Assembly (NCBI GenBank): GCA_018195615.1
Contig: JAGTPG010000002.1
Coordinates: 6,503,501 to 6,567,500, forward strand
Source: Streptomyces tuirus
GTDB taxonomy: Bacteria > Actinomycetota > Actinomycetes > Streptomycetales > Streptomycetaceae
Length of the DNA stretch: 64,000 bases
Direction: 5' to 3'
Shown: piece by piece, positions 9,330-18,742 of the stretch
Layout of the letters: every line of letters begins with the position of its first letter
Position numbering within the stretch: the stretch's first letter is position 1
The notes under the pieces: model-generated
What the model saw: only the letters and a program-made list of their open reading frames with translations
What the model was told of the DNA's origin: nothing
Database searches by the model: none
Position numbers and translations under genes: made by a program

Positions 9330-10294
9330 ATGTTCGCTGTCTACGCCGCCCGAATCGACCGCGACCAGCCCCTCGCCGGCCTGGAGTTGGGAGAGCGCCC
9401 GGCTCCCGAGGCCCGCTCTGGCTGGAGCGCCGTCACGGTCAAGGCCGCCTCTCTCAACCACCACGACCTCTGGTCCCTGCGCGGCGTAGGCCTCGCAGAG
9501 GACAAGCTGCCGATGATCCTCGGCTGTGATGCCGCCGGCGTCGACGAGGACGGCAACGAGGTCGTTCTGCACTCCGTGATCGGACAGAGCGGGCACGGGG
9601 TGGGCCCCAAGGAGCCCCGTTCCATCCTCACCGAGCGGTATCAGGGCACGTTCGCGGAGCAGGTCGCCGTACCGACGTGGAACATCCTGCCCAAGCCGAA
9701 GGAGCTCTCCTTCGAGGAGGCCGCCTGTCTGCCCACGGCCTGGCTGACGGCGTACCGGATGCTGTTCACCAACGCGGGTGTCCGGCCCGGTGACTCCGTG
9801 CTGGTGCAGGGTGCCGGCGGTGGTGTCGCCACGGCCGCCATCGTGCTGGGGAAGGCGGCCGGGCTGCGGGTCTTCGCCACCAGCCGGGACGAGGCGAAGC
9901 GGAAGCGGGCCCTGGAGCTGGGGCCGTGGAGGCGCTGGAGGCCGGGGCGCGGCTGCCGCAGCGGGTCGACGCCGTGATCGAGACCGTCGGGGCTGCCACC
10001 TGGTCGCATTCGGTGAAGTCGCTGAAGCCCGGCGGCACGCTGGTGATCTCCGGTGCCACCAGCGGTGACCGGCCCTCGCACGCCGAGCTGACCCGGATCT
10101 TCTTCCTCGAGCTCAAGGTCGTCGGTTCCACGATGGGCACCAAGGACGAGCTGGAGGACCTGCTCTCGTTCTGTGCCGCGACCGGTGTGCGGCCGGTCAT
10201 CGACGAGGTGTTGCCGATGGACCGTGCGCGTGAGGGCTTCGAGCGGCTGGCGTCGGGTGAGCAGTTCGGGAAGATCGTGCTCGCCAATCCTTAG
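9330..10294 (+). pseudogene. Zinc-binding dehydrogenase / quinone oxidoreductase-like, one-base frameshift
   Basis: About 321 residues after correction. It is a medium-chain dehydrogenase/reductase of the QOR type, predicted to reduce quinones or enones with NADPH. The N-terminal GroES-like domain starts MFAVYAARID at 9330. The nucleotide loop VQGAGGGVATAAI is near residues 157-169. Reading leaves frame after RKRALELG. One extra G in the run at 9919-9922 restores AVEALEAGARLPQRVDAVIETVG and the remaining domain to 10294. No structural-zinc cysteine cluster is seen. Probably an intact gene with a sequencing error. Confidence 0.85.
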
Positions 10295-10313
10295 CGTGTC
10301 TGGTGGTGTGCGG

Positions 10314-10346
10314 CGGCCGGTCCGGTTCGGGCCGGCCGTTTTGTTT
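10314..10346 (+). terminator. Terminator after the oxidoreductase
   Basis: CGGCCGG at 10314-10320 pairs with CCGGCCG at 10332-10338, extended inward by two G-C pairs and a T-G pair, followed by TTTTGTTT. One of the few terminators in the window with a real U-tract. Confidence 0.8.
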
Positions 10347-10389
10347 GTCAACTGGGATTGACATGGGTGGCGTGTCAACTTAAGTTGAC
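10347..10389. promoter_or_regulatory. Palindromic operator pair before the HTH/Clp-N operon
   Basis: A perfect 16-bp palindrome, GTCAACTTAAGTTGAC, lies at 10374-10389, ending 3 bases before the HTH start codon. A half-matched copy, GTCAACTGGGATTGAC, lies at 10347-10362, 27 bp upstream. This fits autoregulation by the HTH protein, which is inferred. There is no Shine-Dalgarno, so the operator overlaps the translation start of a possibly leaderless mRNA. Confidence 0.65.
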
Positions 10390-10392
10390 GAT

Positions 10393-10602
10393 ATGACCGA
10401 AGCAACCGATCTGGCCGAGCGCGCCGGTGACCGTGATCCACGGGTCGGCCTGCGGGCCGTCGCCGCGCTGCGCAGGCTGCTGGAGCAGCTGGAGGCCGTG
10501 CAGGTGCGCAATGCGCGCAACCAGGGCTGGTCGTGGCAGGAGATCGCCACCGAACTCGGTGTGAGCAGGCAGGCCGCGCACAAGAAGTACGGGAGGCATT
10601 GA
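10393..10602 (+). CDS. Small helix-turn-helix protein
   Basis: A 69-residue protein that is almost only a DNA-binding domain. The helix-turn-helix is WSWQEIATELGVSRQAAHKKYG near residues 46-67, preceded by a Leu-rich helix (LRRLLEQLEAVQ) suited to dimerisation. It overlaps the Clp-N gene by one base (TGATG), so the pair is one operon. It probably represses its own promoter through the palindrome at 10374. Partner pairing with a Clp-N protein recurs in Streptomyces to my knowledge. Confidence 0.85.
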   Translation: MTEATDLAERAGDRDPRVGLRAVAALRRLLEQLEAVQVRNARNQGWSWQEIATELGVSRQAAHKKYGRH

Positions 10603-11171
10603 TGTTCGAGCGGTTCACGAAGGATGCCCGGGATGTGGTGAAGGGCGCGTTCGAGCAGGTGGAGGGGGGCGGAGAAGGACAGTGTGTGGAGCCGGAGCAC
10701 CTGTTGCTCGCCCTGCTCGACCGTGAGGGCAGTCGTGGGTCCTTCGCGCTCAGCGCTCTCGGGCTGGGTGAGCGGAGGGAGTCCGTGCGGCAGGCGCTGC
10801 GGGAGGCGCGGCGTCGGGCCGGGCTGTCGCAGGCCGAAGCCGACGCGCTCGCCGGGCTCGGGATCGATGTGACGGAGATCGTGGCCCGGGTGGAGGAGGT
10901 GCACGGGGTCGGCGCCATGTCGGGTGACCGGCAGGACAAGCGGTGGTGGTCGGGGCGTCCCTCCTTCGGCCGGGGCGCCAAGGACGTGCTGGAGCGTTCG
11001 TTGCGGGTCGCTCTGGCCCAGCGGGACCGGCGCGTCGGTGATGAGCACATTCTGCTGGCCCTGACCGTGCGCCCCGGTGTGCCGGCCGAGGTCCTCGCCG
11101 ACCACGGGGTGACGTACGAGTCCGTGGTGCGGGTGCTGTACGGGGGTGGTGGCGAGGCCAAGGCCGGGTGA
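10602..11171 (+). CDS. Stand-alone Clp N-terminal (ClpA/B/C R-domain) protein
   Basis: A 189-residue protein starting MFERFTKDARDVV, the classic start of the Clp N-domain. Two Clp repeat halves are visible: HLLLALLDREGS with its flanks near residues 30-80, and GAKDVLERSLRVAL...HILLALTVRPG near 120-165. There is no AAA+ module, so it cannot unfold substrates itself. It may act as an adaptor, decoy or substrate receptor for ClpC (inference). GGGAGG precedes the ATG inside the HTH gene. Confidence 0.85.
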   Translation: MFERFTKDARDVVKGAFEQVEGGGEGQCVEPEHLLLALLDREGSRGSFALSALGLGERRESVRQALREARRRAGLSQAEADALAGLGIDVTEIVARVEEVHGVGAMSGDRQDKRWWSGRPSFGRGAKDVLERSLRVALAQRDRRVGDEHILLALTVRPGVPAEVLADHGVTYESVVRVLYGGGGEAKAG

Positions 11172-11186
11172 AGGGGCGAGGGGCGA

Positions 11187-12239
11187 CTACTTCCTCGGGG
11201 TGCGCAGGAGTGCTCCTATGTGGGCTGCCGCCGTCGACAGGTGACGGCGGGCGTCGCGCAACTGGTCGGCGGTGACGCCGTGGTCGCGGGCCGCGTCGCG
11301 GATGTCGTCCCGGAAGCGGTCGAGCAGGCGGTCCAGGTCGCGGGCGGGGTCGCCGGTGGAGTCCGCGGCGTCCTCATGGGCCCAGGCGGGCTCGTAGGCG
11401 GCCGGGAAGTCCTCGTCCGCCGGCTGGGAGTGGGGTGACCGGGAGGCCGGCTTGCCCGTCCAGTCGAAGCCGAAGTCTTTGCCGTAGTCCTTTCCGAAGT
11501 CGCCGACCTCCTTGGCCAGTTCGCTCAGGCCCTCGCGCAGTCCCGTCGGCCAGTCGCCGCGTGCGAAGTGGTCCTGGACCTGCTCCTGGACCCGGCGGGC
11601 GATGCGCTGTACCTGCTCCTGTGCCTGGGCGCGGGCCTGCTCCTGGGCCTCCTTCGCCTGGCGGCGGGCGCGCTGGGCGTCCTCGCGGGCGCGGCGGCTC
11701 TCGTCCTTGGCGCGCCTGGCCTGTTCCTTCCACTCCTGCCTGGCGCGCCGCATCTCCTCCTTCGCGATGCGCCAGGCCTCCTTGTCGCCGTGGTTCGCGA
11801 AATCCCCGAGGGGAGCGTCCTCCGCGCCACGGGGCCCGGTGCCGGGGTCCCGGCGGGCCTCGGTGGCCGCCGCGCGCATCTCGCGGCGCAGGTCGCCCGC
11901 GGCCCCGCGGACGTCGGCGCGGATCTCCGCAGCCAGTTCCGCGACCGACTCCCGGATCTCCAGTTCCAGGTCGGCCAGCTCGCCGCTGCGGTCGGCCAGT
12001 TCGGCGCGGCCCGCGTCTGTGATCGAGTAGACCTTCCGGCCGCCCTCGGTGGTGTGCGTGACCAGACCCTCGGCCTCCAGCTTGGCCAGGCGCGGGTAGA
12101 CCGTGCCCGCCGACGGTGCGTACAGCCCCTGGAAGCGCTCCTCGAGGAGGCGGATCACCTCGTAGCCGTGACGGGGGGCCTCGTCCAGCAGCTTCAGCAG
12201 GTAGAGGCGGAGGCGGCCGTGGGCGAAGACGGGGGGCAT
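11187..12239 (-). CDS. PadR-family transcriptional regulator with long coiled-coil tail
   Basis: A 350-residue regulator. The PadR winged helix spans residues 1-85 (LLKLLDEAPRHGYEVIRLLEERF, then GTVYPRLAKLEAEGLV). The remaining 260 residues are unusual for the family: a long Arg/Glu/Ala-rich coiled coil (about 150-230, many RRA and EAQEQ repeats) and an acidic C-terminus. The start follows the DUF4097 stop by one base, so the pair is an operon. A near-perfect palindrome at 13255-13268 upstream of the operon is a candidate operator. Confidence 0.88.
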   Translation of the reverse strand: MPPVFAHGRLRLYLLKLLDEAPRHGYEVIRLLEERFQGLYAPSAGTVYPRLAKLEAEGLVTHTTEGGRKVYSITDAGRAELADRSGELADLELEIRESVAELAAEIRADVRGAAGDLRREMRAAATEARRDPGTGPRGAEDAPLGDFANHGDKEAWRIAKEEMRRARQEWKEQARRAKDESRRAREDAQRARRQAKEAQEQARAQAQEQVQRIARRVQEQVQDHFARGDWPTGLREGLSELAKEVGDFGKDYGKDFGFDWTGKPASRSPHSQPADEDFPAAYEPAWAHEDAADSTGDPARDLDRLLDRFRDDIRDAARDHGVTADQLRDARRHLSTAAAHIGALLRTPRK

Positions 12240-12240
12240 G

Positions 12241-13208
12241 TCAGAGCACCTTCTTGTCGGTCGTGCCGTCGGCCGGGACGGCGGCGTCGTCGGCGCCCCG
12301 GTCGGAGACGGAATTGTCTCCCGAGCCGCTCTGCGGGTCGTCCTTCGGGTCGGCCGGTGAGCCGCCGGTGCCGGGCCGCGTGTCCTCCCATGGCGCTTCG
12401 TCCTCCCTGGTGGGGCGGCGCAGGAGGGCGATCGAGCCGGAGACGGTGGTGGCCCGCAGTGTGCCGTTGCCCGCGCCGAGGCGGCCAGTGATCTTGTGGG
12501 CGCCCCACTGGCCGTGCACCCGCAGACCGTCGAAGGCGTTGGAAATGGCGCCGCTCGCCGTGTTGGCCTCGACCTCCGCGTCCGCCGGGTACGGCAGCCT
12601 GATGGCGATCTCACCCGAGACGCTGGTGAGCCGCACGTCCGTGGGACCCTCCGGGTCGAGGTCGACGATCATGGAGCCGCTGACCGACTCGGCCCGCACG
12701 GAGGAGCCGGAGCCCTCGACCACCGTGAGGTCACCGGAGACGGAGTTGAACCGCAGGTCGCCGGTCACGTCCTGGGCCTCCACGCTCCCGGAGACCGTGT
12801 CGGCGCGGACCGGGCCGGCGAGTCCGACGAGGGTCGTGTCGCCCGTGACCCCCTTCACCACGGACGGGCCCTCCATCCCGGAGATCACGGCAGCCGCGCC
12901 GACCACCCCCACCTCGACCCGCGTACCGGCCGGGACGGCCAGGGATACCACCGCGCTGCGGCGCCGGCCCTTGCGGTCCAGCCACTTCAGGAAGCCCTTC
13001 CAGGGCAGGTCCTCGTACGCCACCGTGAGTGTGCCGTCCTGCTGGGTGACCACCAGGGGTGGCCCTCGATCTCGGAGACCTCCAGGCGGGCGGGGCCTTC
13101 GTCCGTGCCCACCACGTTCACCCCTCCGTTGACGAGGCGGACGTGGAGGTCGCTCACCGGCTCGTCGAAGGTGAGTTTCGTCGGCTCCGTGACGGACCAC
13201 TCGGACAT
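12241..13208 (-). pseudogene. DUF4097 beta-repeat protein, one-base frameshift
   Basis: About 322 residues after correction. Repeated SVSG and TVSG beta-strands (DTVSGSVEAQDV, SVSGDLTVVEG, SVSGSMIVDLD, SVSGEIAIRLP) are the hallmark of DUF4097, a beta-helical envelope- or surface-associated family of unknown role. The ATG at 13208 has GGAGGTTCATC upstream and reads MSEWSVTEPTKLTFDEP. Frame is lost after EIEGHP; one extra base in the run at 13056-13059 restores LVVTQQDGTLTV. Most likely a sequencing error. It is the first gene of the operon with padR. Confidence 0.85.
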
Positions 13209-13254
13209 GATGAACCTCCCCGATCCGACGCGCCATATCGCGTCTTCTCCTATT

Positions 13255-13268
13255 CACGATATATCGTG
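13255..13268. promoter_or_regulatory. Palindrome CACGATATATCGTG upstream of DUF4097-padR
   Basis: A perfect 14-bp palindrome about 47 bases before the DUF4097 start. A related CCATATCGCG lies at 13233-13242. A+T-rich TATA-centred palindromes upstream of PadR operons are plausible autoregulatory sites; the assignment is inference. Confidence 0.55.
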
Positions 13269-13353
13269 GTCGGGGAAAGTCAAGACACCCGTTTCGGGGA
13301 TGAACGGGTCCGCGAAGTGCTCAAAGATGGGCAAATCGCCCTAGCGTGTGACC

Positions 13354-14231
13354 ATGCCGACGGAAGCCGCCCGCACCGGTCCTGCCCCTGGGGCGCTGCT
13401 GTTGTGCCGGGCGGAGCCCGGGTCGTCGCCCCCGTCGCCCAACTGCTGCGCGAACCCATGCGGCTCACTCGCGCCGGCGGCGGATGGAGCGTGCTGGTCC
13501 CCGAGGGCGTGCCCTGGCGGGACGCCGCCGAACCCGTCGACCGTGTGGTCACCGGCTGGGCCGCGGCCCTGGCCGTCGGCGCGCCCTGGCCCGTCCTGGC
13601 CCTGTGGTGGGACGCCGACCACGCGGGTTTCGCGCTCGCGTCCGGATTCCGCCGCCCGGTCGGCTTCGTCTGGCTCACGAGCGGCGTCCCGGTCGGGGAG
13701 GAGGAGGCGATGCGCACGTTCGCCGGGCGCCTGAGCCTCGACCCCGTCCTGGACGTCGAGGCCCTCGACCGGCTGACGAAACCCGACCCCGCGGCCGACG
13801 CGCGAACCCGTCTGCGCGGCCTGCTGGCGGTCCTCACGCGCGTGGGCGTCGCCTTGCCTCCCGGGCTCGCTCCTGGCGAACCCGCCGACCGCCTCCGGGA
13901 AGCGGTCGCTCTCCAGCCGGAAGCCGCCGCTCTCCAGCCGGAGGCCGCCGCTCTCCAGCCGGACAGCCTCCCGGTCGACCGGCCGGGCCGGCGCGAAGCC
14001 TTCGCGGAACGCGACACCGCCGGTCACAGCCGCCTCGGCCCCTGGATGCCCTGGACCGGCGACCCGAGGGCCCGCGCCCTGGCCCTCGCCCAGGTGGCGG
14101 CGGGCGTACCGCTCACGGTCTGGGGGCTACGGCGAGGCAGTGGCGGCTGGGGCTGGGCCGCGGCCGGAGCGCTGCTCGTGGCCCATGGGGCTCTGGCCCT
14201 TGGGTACGGCCTCACACATCCGCGCGACTGA
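13354..14231 (+). pseudogene. Hypothetical protein with C-terminal membrane segments, one-base frameshift
   Basis: About 292 residues after correction, starting MPTEAARTGPAPGALLL. One extra G in the GGG at 13420-13422 joins this to VVAPVAQLLREPMRLTRAGGGW and the rest. The body is soluble-looking to residue about 180, then has a threefold 7-residue repeat (LQPEAAA, 21-nt units around 13910-13966) and two hydrophobic C-terminal segments (LAQVAAGVPLTVWGL and GWAAAGALLVAHGALALGYG). No family is recognised. GTG at 13348 is an alternative start. Confidence 0.65.
13910..13966 (+). repeat. 21-nt tandem repeat inside the 13354 gene
   Basis: The unit GCTCTCCAGCCGGAAGCCGCC occurs twice with one substitution, then partially a third time, encoding LQPEAAA repeats. 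In-frame slippage changes length by seven residues. Confidence 0.7.
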
Positions 14232-14282
14232 CGCACGGGAAGGCCGGCAGGTGCCGCTGACCGCGCCGGTCCCGGCGTTCTG

Positions 14283-14462
14283 TCACTCGTCGTCCTCGTC
14301 GTCGAGCCGAGCCAGCCACGTGGCCAGGCGCTCCACCGGCACCTCGAAGTCCGGGTTGAGATCGACGAACGTCCGCAGCTGCTCGGCGAGCCACTCGAAG
14401 GTGACCTCCTCCTCGCCGCGTCGCTTCTCGAGTTCCTCGATGCCTCGGTCGGTGAAGTACAC
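14283..14462 (-). CDS. DUF6104-type small acidic protein
   Basis: A 59-residue protein starting at GTG 14462 (MYFTDRGIEELEKRRGEEEV) with AGGAGAG upstream. It is highly acidic, with C-terminus LDDEDDE, and helical. I recognise it as a small, strongly conserved Streptomyces protein located near the 2-oxoglutarate decarboxylase gene; its function is unknown. Confidence 0.8.
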   Translation of the reverse strand: MYFTDRGIEELEKRRGEEEVTFEWLAEQLRTFVDLNPDFEVPVERLATWLARLDDEDDE

Positions 14463-14575
14463 GGATGCTCTCCTGGGGCTGGGCCTGGGGCCGCGGGTCG
14501 TACCTCTCCAGGTTATGCGGCCCCGCTCCCCGCCCCGGCCCCACCTGACGTCCTGACTGAGTGCGACTACGACGA

Positions 14576-14611
14576 GTCGACCCCGCCACCCAGACGGGCA
14601 GCGGGGTCGAC
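14576..14611 (-). terminator. Terminator downstream of kgd
   Basis: GTCGACCCCGC at 14576-14586 pairs perfectly with GCGGGGTCGAC at 14601-14611, 23 bases past the kgd stop on the minus strand. Confidence 0.75.
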
Positions 14612-14633
14612 CGAGGGCTCGGCAGGCGTCAGA

Positions 14634-17600
14634 TCACGCCTCGAACACCTCACGCACCAACTGCTCCTGCTCGGCCTGGTGCCGCTTCGCGGAACCCACC
14701 GCCGGCGACGAGCTGTGCGGGCGCGAGATGCGGCGCAGGCGCTCGCCGTGCGGGACGTCCGCGCCGACCGCCAGGTCCAGGTGGTCGATCAGGTTGAGCG
14801 CGATGAACGGCCAGGCACCCTGGTTCGCCGGCTCCTCCTGGGCCCACAGGTACTTCTCGGCGTTCGGGTACTTCTTGATCTCCGCCTGGAGCTCGGCACC
14901 CGGCAGCGGGTACAGACGCTCGATGCGGATGATCGCCGTGTCCGTGATGCCGCGCTTGCGACGCTCGGCCTCGATGTCGTAGTAGACCTTGCCGGCGCAG
15001 AAGACGACCTTCTTGACCGCGGCCGGGTCGACCGAGGGGTCGCCGATGACCGGCTGGAACTGCCCGGTCGTGAACTCCTCCGCCTTCGCCGCCGCCGCCT
15101 TCAGGCGCAGCATCGACTTCGGCGTGAAGACCACCAGCGGCTTGTGGTGCGGGTTGTGCACCTGCCACCGCAGGAGGTGGAAGTAGTTCGACGGCGACGT
15201 CGGCATGGCGACCGTCATGTTGTTCTGCGCGCACATCTGGAGGAAGCGCTCCGGGCGGGCCGAGGAGTGGTCCGGGCCCTGGCCCTCGTAGCCGTGCGGC
15301 AGGAGCAGGACGACACCGGAGGTCTGGGCCCACTTCTGCTCGGCCGAGGAGATGAACTCGTCCACGACCGTCTGTGCGCCGTTGACGAAGTCGCCGAACT
15401 GCGCCTCCCACATCACGAGCGCCTCGGGGCGGGCCAGCGAGTAGCCGTACTCGAAGCCCATCGCCGCGTACTCGGAGAGGAGGGAGTTGTAGACGTTGAG
15501 CCGCGACTGGTCCTCGGAGAGGTACTGCAGCGGCGTGTACTCGTCGCCCGTGGTGCGGTCGATGATGACCGCGTGGCGCTGGCCGAACGTACCGCGCTGC
15601 GAGTCCTGGCCGGCCAGACGGACCGGGACGCCCTCGAGGAGGAGGGAGCCGACCGCGAGGGTCTCGCCCATGCCCCAGTCGATCGTGCCGTCCTCGACCA
15701 TCGACGCCCGGCGCTGCAGCTGCGGCAGCAGACGCGGGTGGACGGTGATGTGGTCGGGGATGTTGACCTGGGACTCGGCGATCCGCTTGACGACCTCCGT
15801 GGTCACCGCGGTGTTCACGGCGACCGGGAACTCGGCCTGCGGGTCCGAGGGCTCGGCCGTGGCCGGCTGGGAGGTGGCCTCACGGACCTCCGTGAAGACC
15901 TTCTCCAGCTGACCCTGGTAGTCCTGCAGCGCCTGCTCGGCCTCTTCCAGGGTGATGTCGCCGCGACCGATGAGGGACTCGGTGTACAGCTTGCGCACCG
16001 AGCGCTTCTTGTCGATCAGGTCGTACATCAGCGGCTGGGTGAAGGCCGGGTTGTCGGTCTCGTTGTGGCCGCGGCGGCGGTAGCAGATGAGGTCGATCAC
16101 CACGTCCTTGTTGAAGGCCTGGCGGAACTCGAAGGCGAGCCGCGCCACGCGGACGCAGGCCTCCGGGTCGTCGCCGTTCACGTGGAAGATCGGGGCCTCG
16201 ATCATGCGGGCCACGTCCGTGGCGTACATCGAGGAGCGCGAGGACTCCGGGGCGGCCGTGAAGCCGACCTGGTTGTTGATCACGACGTGGACCGTGCCGC
16301 CGGTGCGGTAGCCGCGCAGCTGCGACATGTTCAGGGTCTCGGCCACGACGCCCTGGCCCGCGAAGGCCGCGTCGCCGTGGATCGCGACCGGCAGGACCGT
16401 GAAGTCCGTACCGCCCTTGCCGATGATGTCCTGCTTGGCGCGCGCGACGCCCTCCAGGACCGGGTCCACCGCCTCCAGGTGGGACGGGTTCGCGACCAGG
16501 CTGACCTTGATCTGCTCGCCGTCGAGGCCGGTGAAGGTGCCCTCGGCGCCCAGGTGGTACTTCACGTCGCCGGAGCCGTGCATCGACTTCGGGTCGAGGT
16601 TGCCCTCGAACTCGCGGAAGATCTGCGCGTACGACTTGCCGACGATGTTCGCGAGGACGTTCAGGCGGCCGCGGTGGGCCATGCCGATGACGACCTCGTC
16701 CAGGCGGGACTCGGCGGCCGAGTCGAGGACGGCGTCGAGCAGCGGGATGACGGTCTCGCCGCCCTCCAGGGAGAAGCGCTTCTGGCCGACGTACTTCGTC
16801 TGCAGGAAGGTCTCGAAGGCCTCGGCCGCGTTCAGGCGGCGCAGGATGCGCAGCTGCTCCTCGCGCTCCGGCTTGGAGTGCGGGCGCTCCACGCGGTCCT
16901 GGATCCACTTGCGCTGCTTGGGGTCCTGGATGTGCATGAACTCGATGCCGGTGGTGCGGCAGTACGAGTCGCGCAGCACGCCGAGGATGTCGCGCAGCTT
17001 CATCATCGACTTGCCGGCGAAGCCGCCGACGGCGAACTCGCGCTCCAGGTCCCACAGGGTGAGGCCGTGCTCGGTGATGTCCAGGTCGGGGTGCTTGCGC
17101 TGCTGGTACTCCAGCGGGTCGGTGTCGGCCATGACGTGGCCGCGGACCCGGTAGGAGTGGATCAGCTCGAAGACGCGGGCGGCCTTGGTGACGTCGTCGT
17201 CGTGGCTGGCGTCGATGTCCTTGAGCCAGCGGACCGGCTCGTAGGGGATGCGCAGCGCCTCGAAGATCTCGTCGTAGAAGTCGTTCTCGCCGAGCAGGAG
17301 GTTCGCGACCTGGCGGAGGAACTCGCCGGAGGCGGCGCCCTGGATGACCCGGTGGTCGTAGGTCGACGTGAGCGTCATGACCTTGGAGACGCCGAGCTTG
17401 TTCAGGGTGTCCTGGGAGGTGCCCTGGAACTCCGCCGGGTAGTCCATGGAGCCGACGCCCATGATCACGGACTGGCCGGGCATCAGGCGGGGCACCGAGT
17501 GGACCGTGCCGAGGCCGCCCGGGTTGGTCAGCGAGACCGTGACGCCCGAGAAGTCGTCCATCGTCAGCTTGCCGTCGCGGGCGCGGCGGACGATGTCCTC

Positions 17601-18461
17601 GTAGGCCTGCCAGAACTCGAAGAAGTTCAGCGTCTCGGCCTTCTTGATGGCCGCGACGACCAGCTGGCGGTCGCCGTTCGGCTTGACCAGGTCGATGGCG
17701 AGACCGAGGTTGACGTGGTCCGGCTTGACCAGGGTCGGCTTGCCGTCCACCTTCGCGAACGAGTGGTTCATCGCCGGCATCGCCTTGATGGCCTGGACCA
17801 TCGCGTAGCCGATGAGGTGCGTGAAGGAGATCTTTCCGCCGCGCGCCCGCTTGAGGTGGTTGTTGATGACGATGCGGTTGTCGAACAGCAGCTTCACCGG
17901 GACCGCGCGCACGGACGTGGCCGTGGGCAGTTCCAGGGAGGCGTCCATGTTCTTCGCGACCGCGGCGGCGGGGCCACGCAGCACGACCTGCTCGGGGCCG
18001 GCCGGGGCCGCGCCGTCGGACTCGGCCTTCTTCGCGGCGGTGGCCGGCTTCGCGGGAGCCGGCTTGGCGGCCGGGGCGGCCTTCGCCGGAGCGGCGGCCT
18101 GCGCCGGGGCCTGCGCGGCGGGCTTCGCCTGAGCGGGAGCCGGCGCGGCGGCCGCGGGCTTCGGAGCCGCCGGGGCGGGGGCCGCCGCCTGGGCCGGAGC
18201 GGCCTGGGCGGCCGGCTGAGCGGTGGTGGTCGCGGCCCCCGTGGCCGCGGTACCCGCCGGAGCCGAGGCGGCGGCCGCCCCGGGCTTGTAGTCGGCGAAG
18301 AAGTCCCACCAGGCTCGGTCTACCGAATTCGGGTCCTGGAGGTACTGCTGATAGATCTCGTCGACGAGCCACTCGTTGGCACCGAACGACGCGGCGGGGT
18401 TCTTCCCCGCTTGGTCGGTGTCGGTCGAGATGCTCGAGTTACTGGGGGACTGTGGCGACAC
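14634..18461 (-). CDS. kgd: Multifunctional 2-oxoglutarate decarboxylase / dehydrogenase E1-E2 fusion
   Basis: A 1275-residue actinobacterial fusion enzyme of the TCA cycle, also called OdhA or SucA. It contains a short helical N-terminus (NEWLVDEIYQQYLQDP), a very Ala/Pro-rich linker near residues 55-140, an E2-type succinyltransferase core with TYDHRVIQGAASGEF, and the thiamine-diphosphate E1 domain (GMAHRGRLNVLANIVGK; HGDAAFAGQGVV; YRRRGHNETDNPAFTQP). It decarboxylates 2-oxoglutarate and, with separate E2 and E3 partners, makes succinyl-CoA. Start is GTG 18461 (VSPQSPSNSSIS), matching the family length; codons further upstream look non-coding. Confidence 0.95.
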   Translation of the reverse strand: MSPQSPSNSSISTDTDQAGKNPAASFGANEWLVDEIYQQYLQDPNSVDRAWWDFFADYKPGAAAASAPAGTAATGAATTTAQPAAQAAPAQAAAPAPAAPKPAAAAPAPAQAKPAAQAPAQAAAPAKAAPAAKPAPAKPATAAKKAESDGAAPAGPEQVVLRGPAAAVAKNMDASLELPTATSVRAVPVKLLFDNRIVINNHLKRARGGKISFTHLIGYAMVQAIKAMPAMNHSFAKVDGKPTLVKPDHVNLGLAIDLVKPNGDRQLVVAAIKKAETLNFFEFWQAYEDIVRRARDGKLTMDDFSGVTVSLTNPGGLGTVHSVPRLMPGQSVIMGVGSMDYPAEFQGTSQDTLNKLGVSKVMTLTSTYDHRVIQGAASGEFLRQVANLLLGENDFYDEIFEALRIPYEPVRWLKDIDASHDDDVTKAARVFELIHSYRVRGHVMADTDPLEYQQRKHPDLDITEHGLTLWDLEREFAVGGFAGKSMMKLRDILGVLRDSYCRTTGIEFMHIQDPKQRKWIQDRVERPHSKPEREEQLRILRRLNAAEAFETFLQTKYVGQKRFSLEGGETVIPLLDAVLDSAAESRLDEVVIGMAHRGRLNVLANIVGKSYAQIFREFEGNLDPKSMHGSGDVKYHLGAEGTFTGLDGEQIKVSLVANPSHLEAVDPVLEGVARAKQDIIGKGGTDFTVLPVAIHGDAAFAGQGVVAETLNMSQLRGYRTGGTVHVVINNQVGFTAAPESSRSSMYATDVARMIEAPIFHVNGDDPEACVRVARLAFEFRQAFNKDVVIDLICYRRRGHNETDNPAFTQPLMYDLIDKKRSVRKLYTESLIGRGDITLEEAEQALQDYQGQLEKVFTEVREATSQPATAEPSDPQAEFPVAVNTAVTTEVVKRIAESQVNIPDHITVHPRLLPQLQRRASMVEDGTIDWGMGETLAVGSLLLEGVPVRLAGQDSQRGTFGQRHAVIIDRTTGDEYTPLQYLSEDQSRLNVYNSLLSEYAAMGFEYGYSLARPEALVMWEAQFGDFVNGAQTVVDEFISSAEQKWAQTSGVVLLLPHGYEGQGPDHSSARPERFLQMCAQNNMTVAMPTSPSNYFHLLRWQVHNPHHKPLVVFTPKSMLRLKAAAAKAEEFTTGQFQPVIGDPSVDPAAVKKVVFCAGKVYYDIEAERRKRGITDTAIIRIERLYPLPGAELQAEIKKYPNAEKYLWAQEEPANQGAWPFIALNLIDHLDLAVGADVPHGERLRRISRPHSSSPAVGSAKRHQAEQEQLVREVFEA

Positions 18462-18742
18462 GGCGGCAACCGCCCTCTTCCGCTTCACAAGATGATGGAC
18501 AGCGGGAATCAAGGCTACGCCTCCCGGACCGGGAAGGTCAGGTCGGGCCCGTGCAACGTCGTGCAAGTCACATCTGAAAGTGTGTTTCAGGGCTTGAAAT
18601 GGCGGGAAACAAGCGTGGTTCCGCTTAAGAAGGGAAGGGCGGGGCAGGGCCTCACACGCCGACGGCGCGGGCCTCTGCCTGATCACACGTGTCCGTCAGC
18701 GCGGATGCCCGTGGATCTTGTGGCTCCGCTTCGAACTTTACG

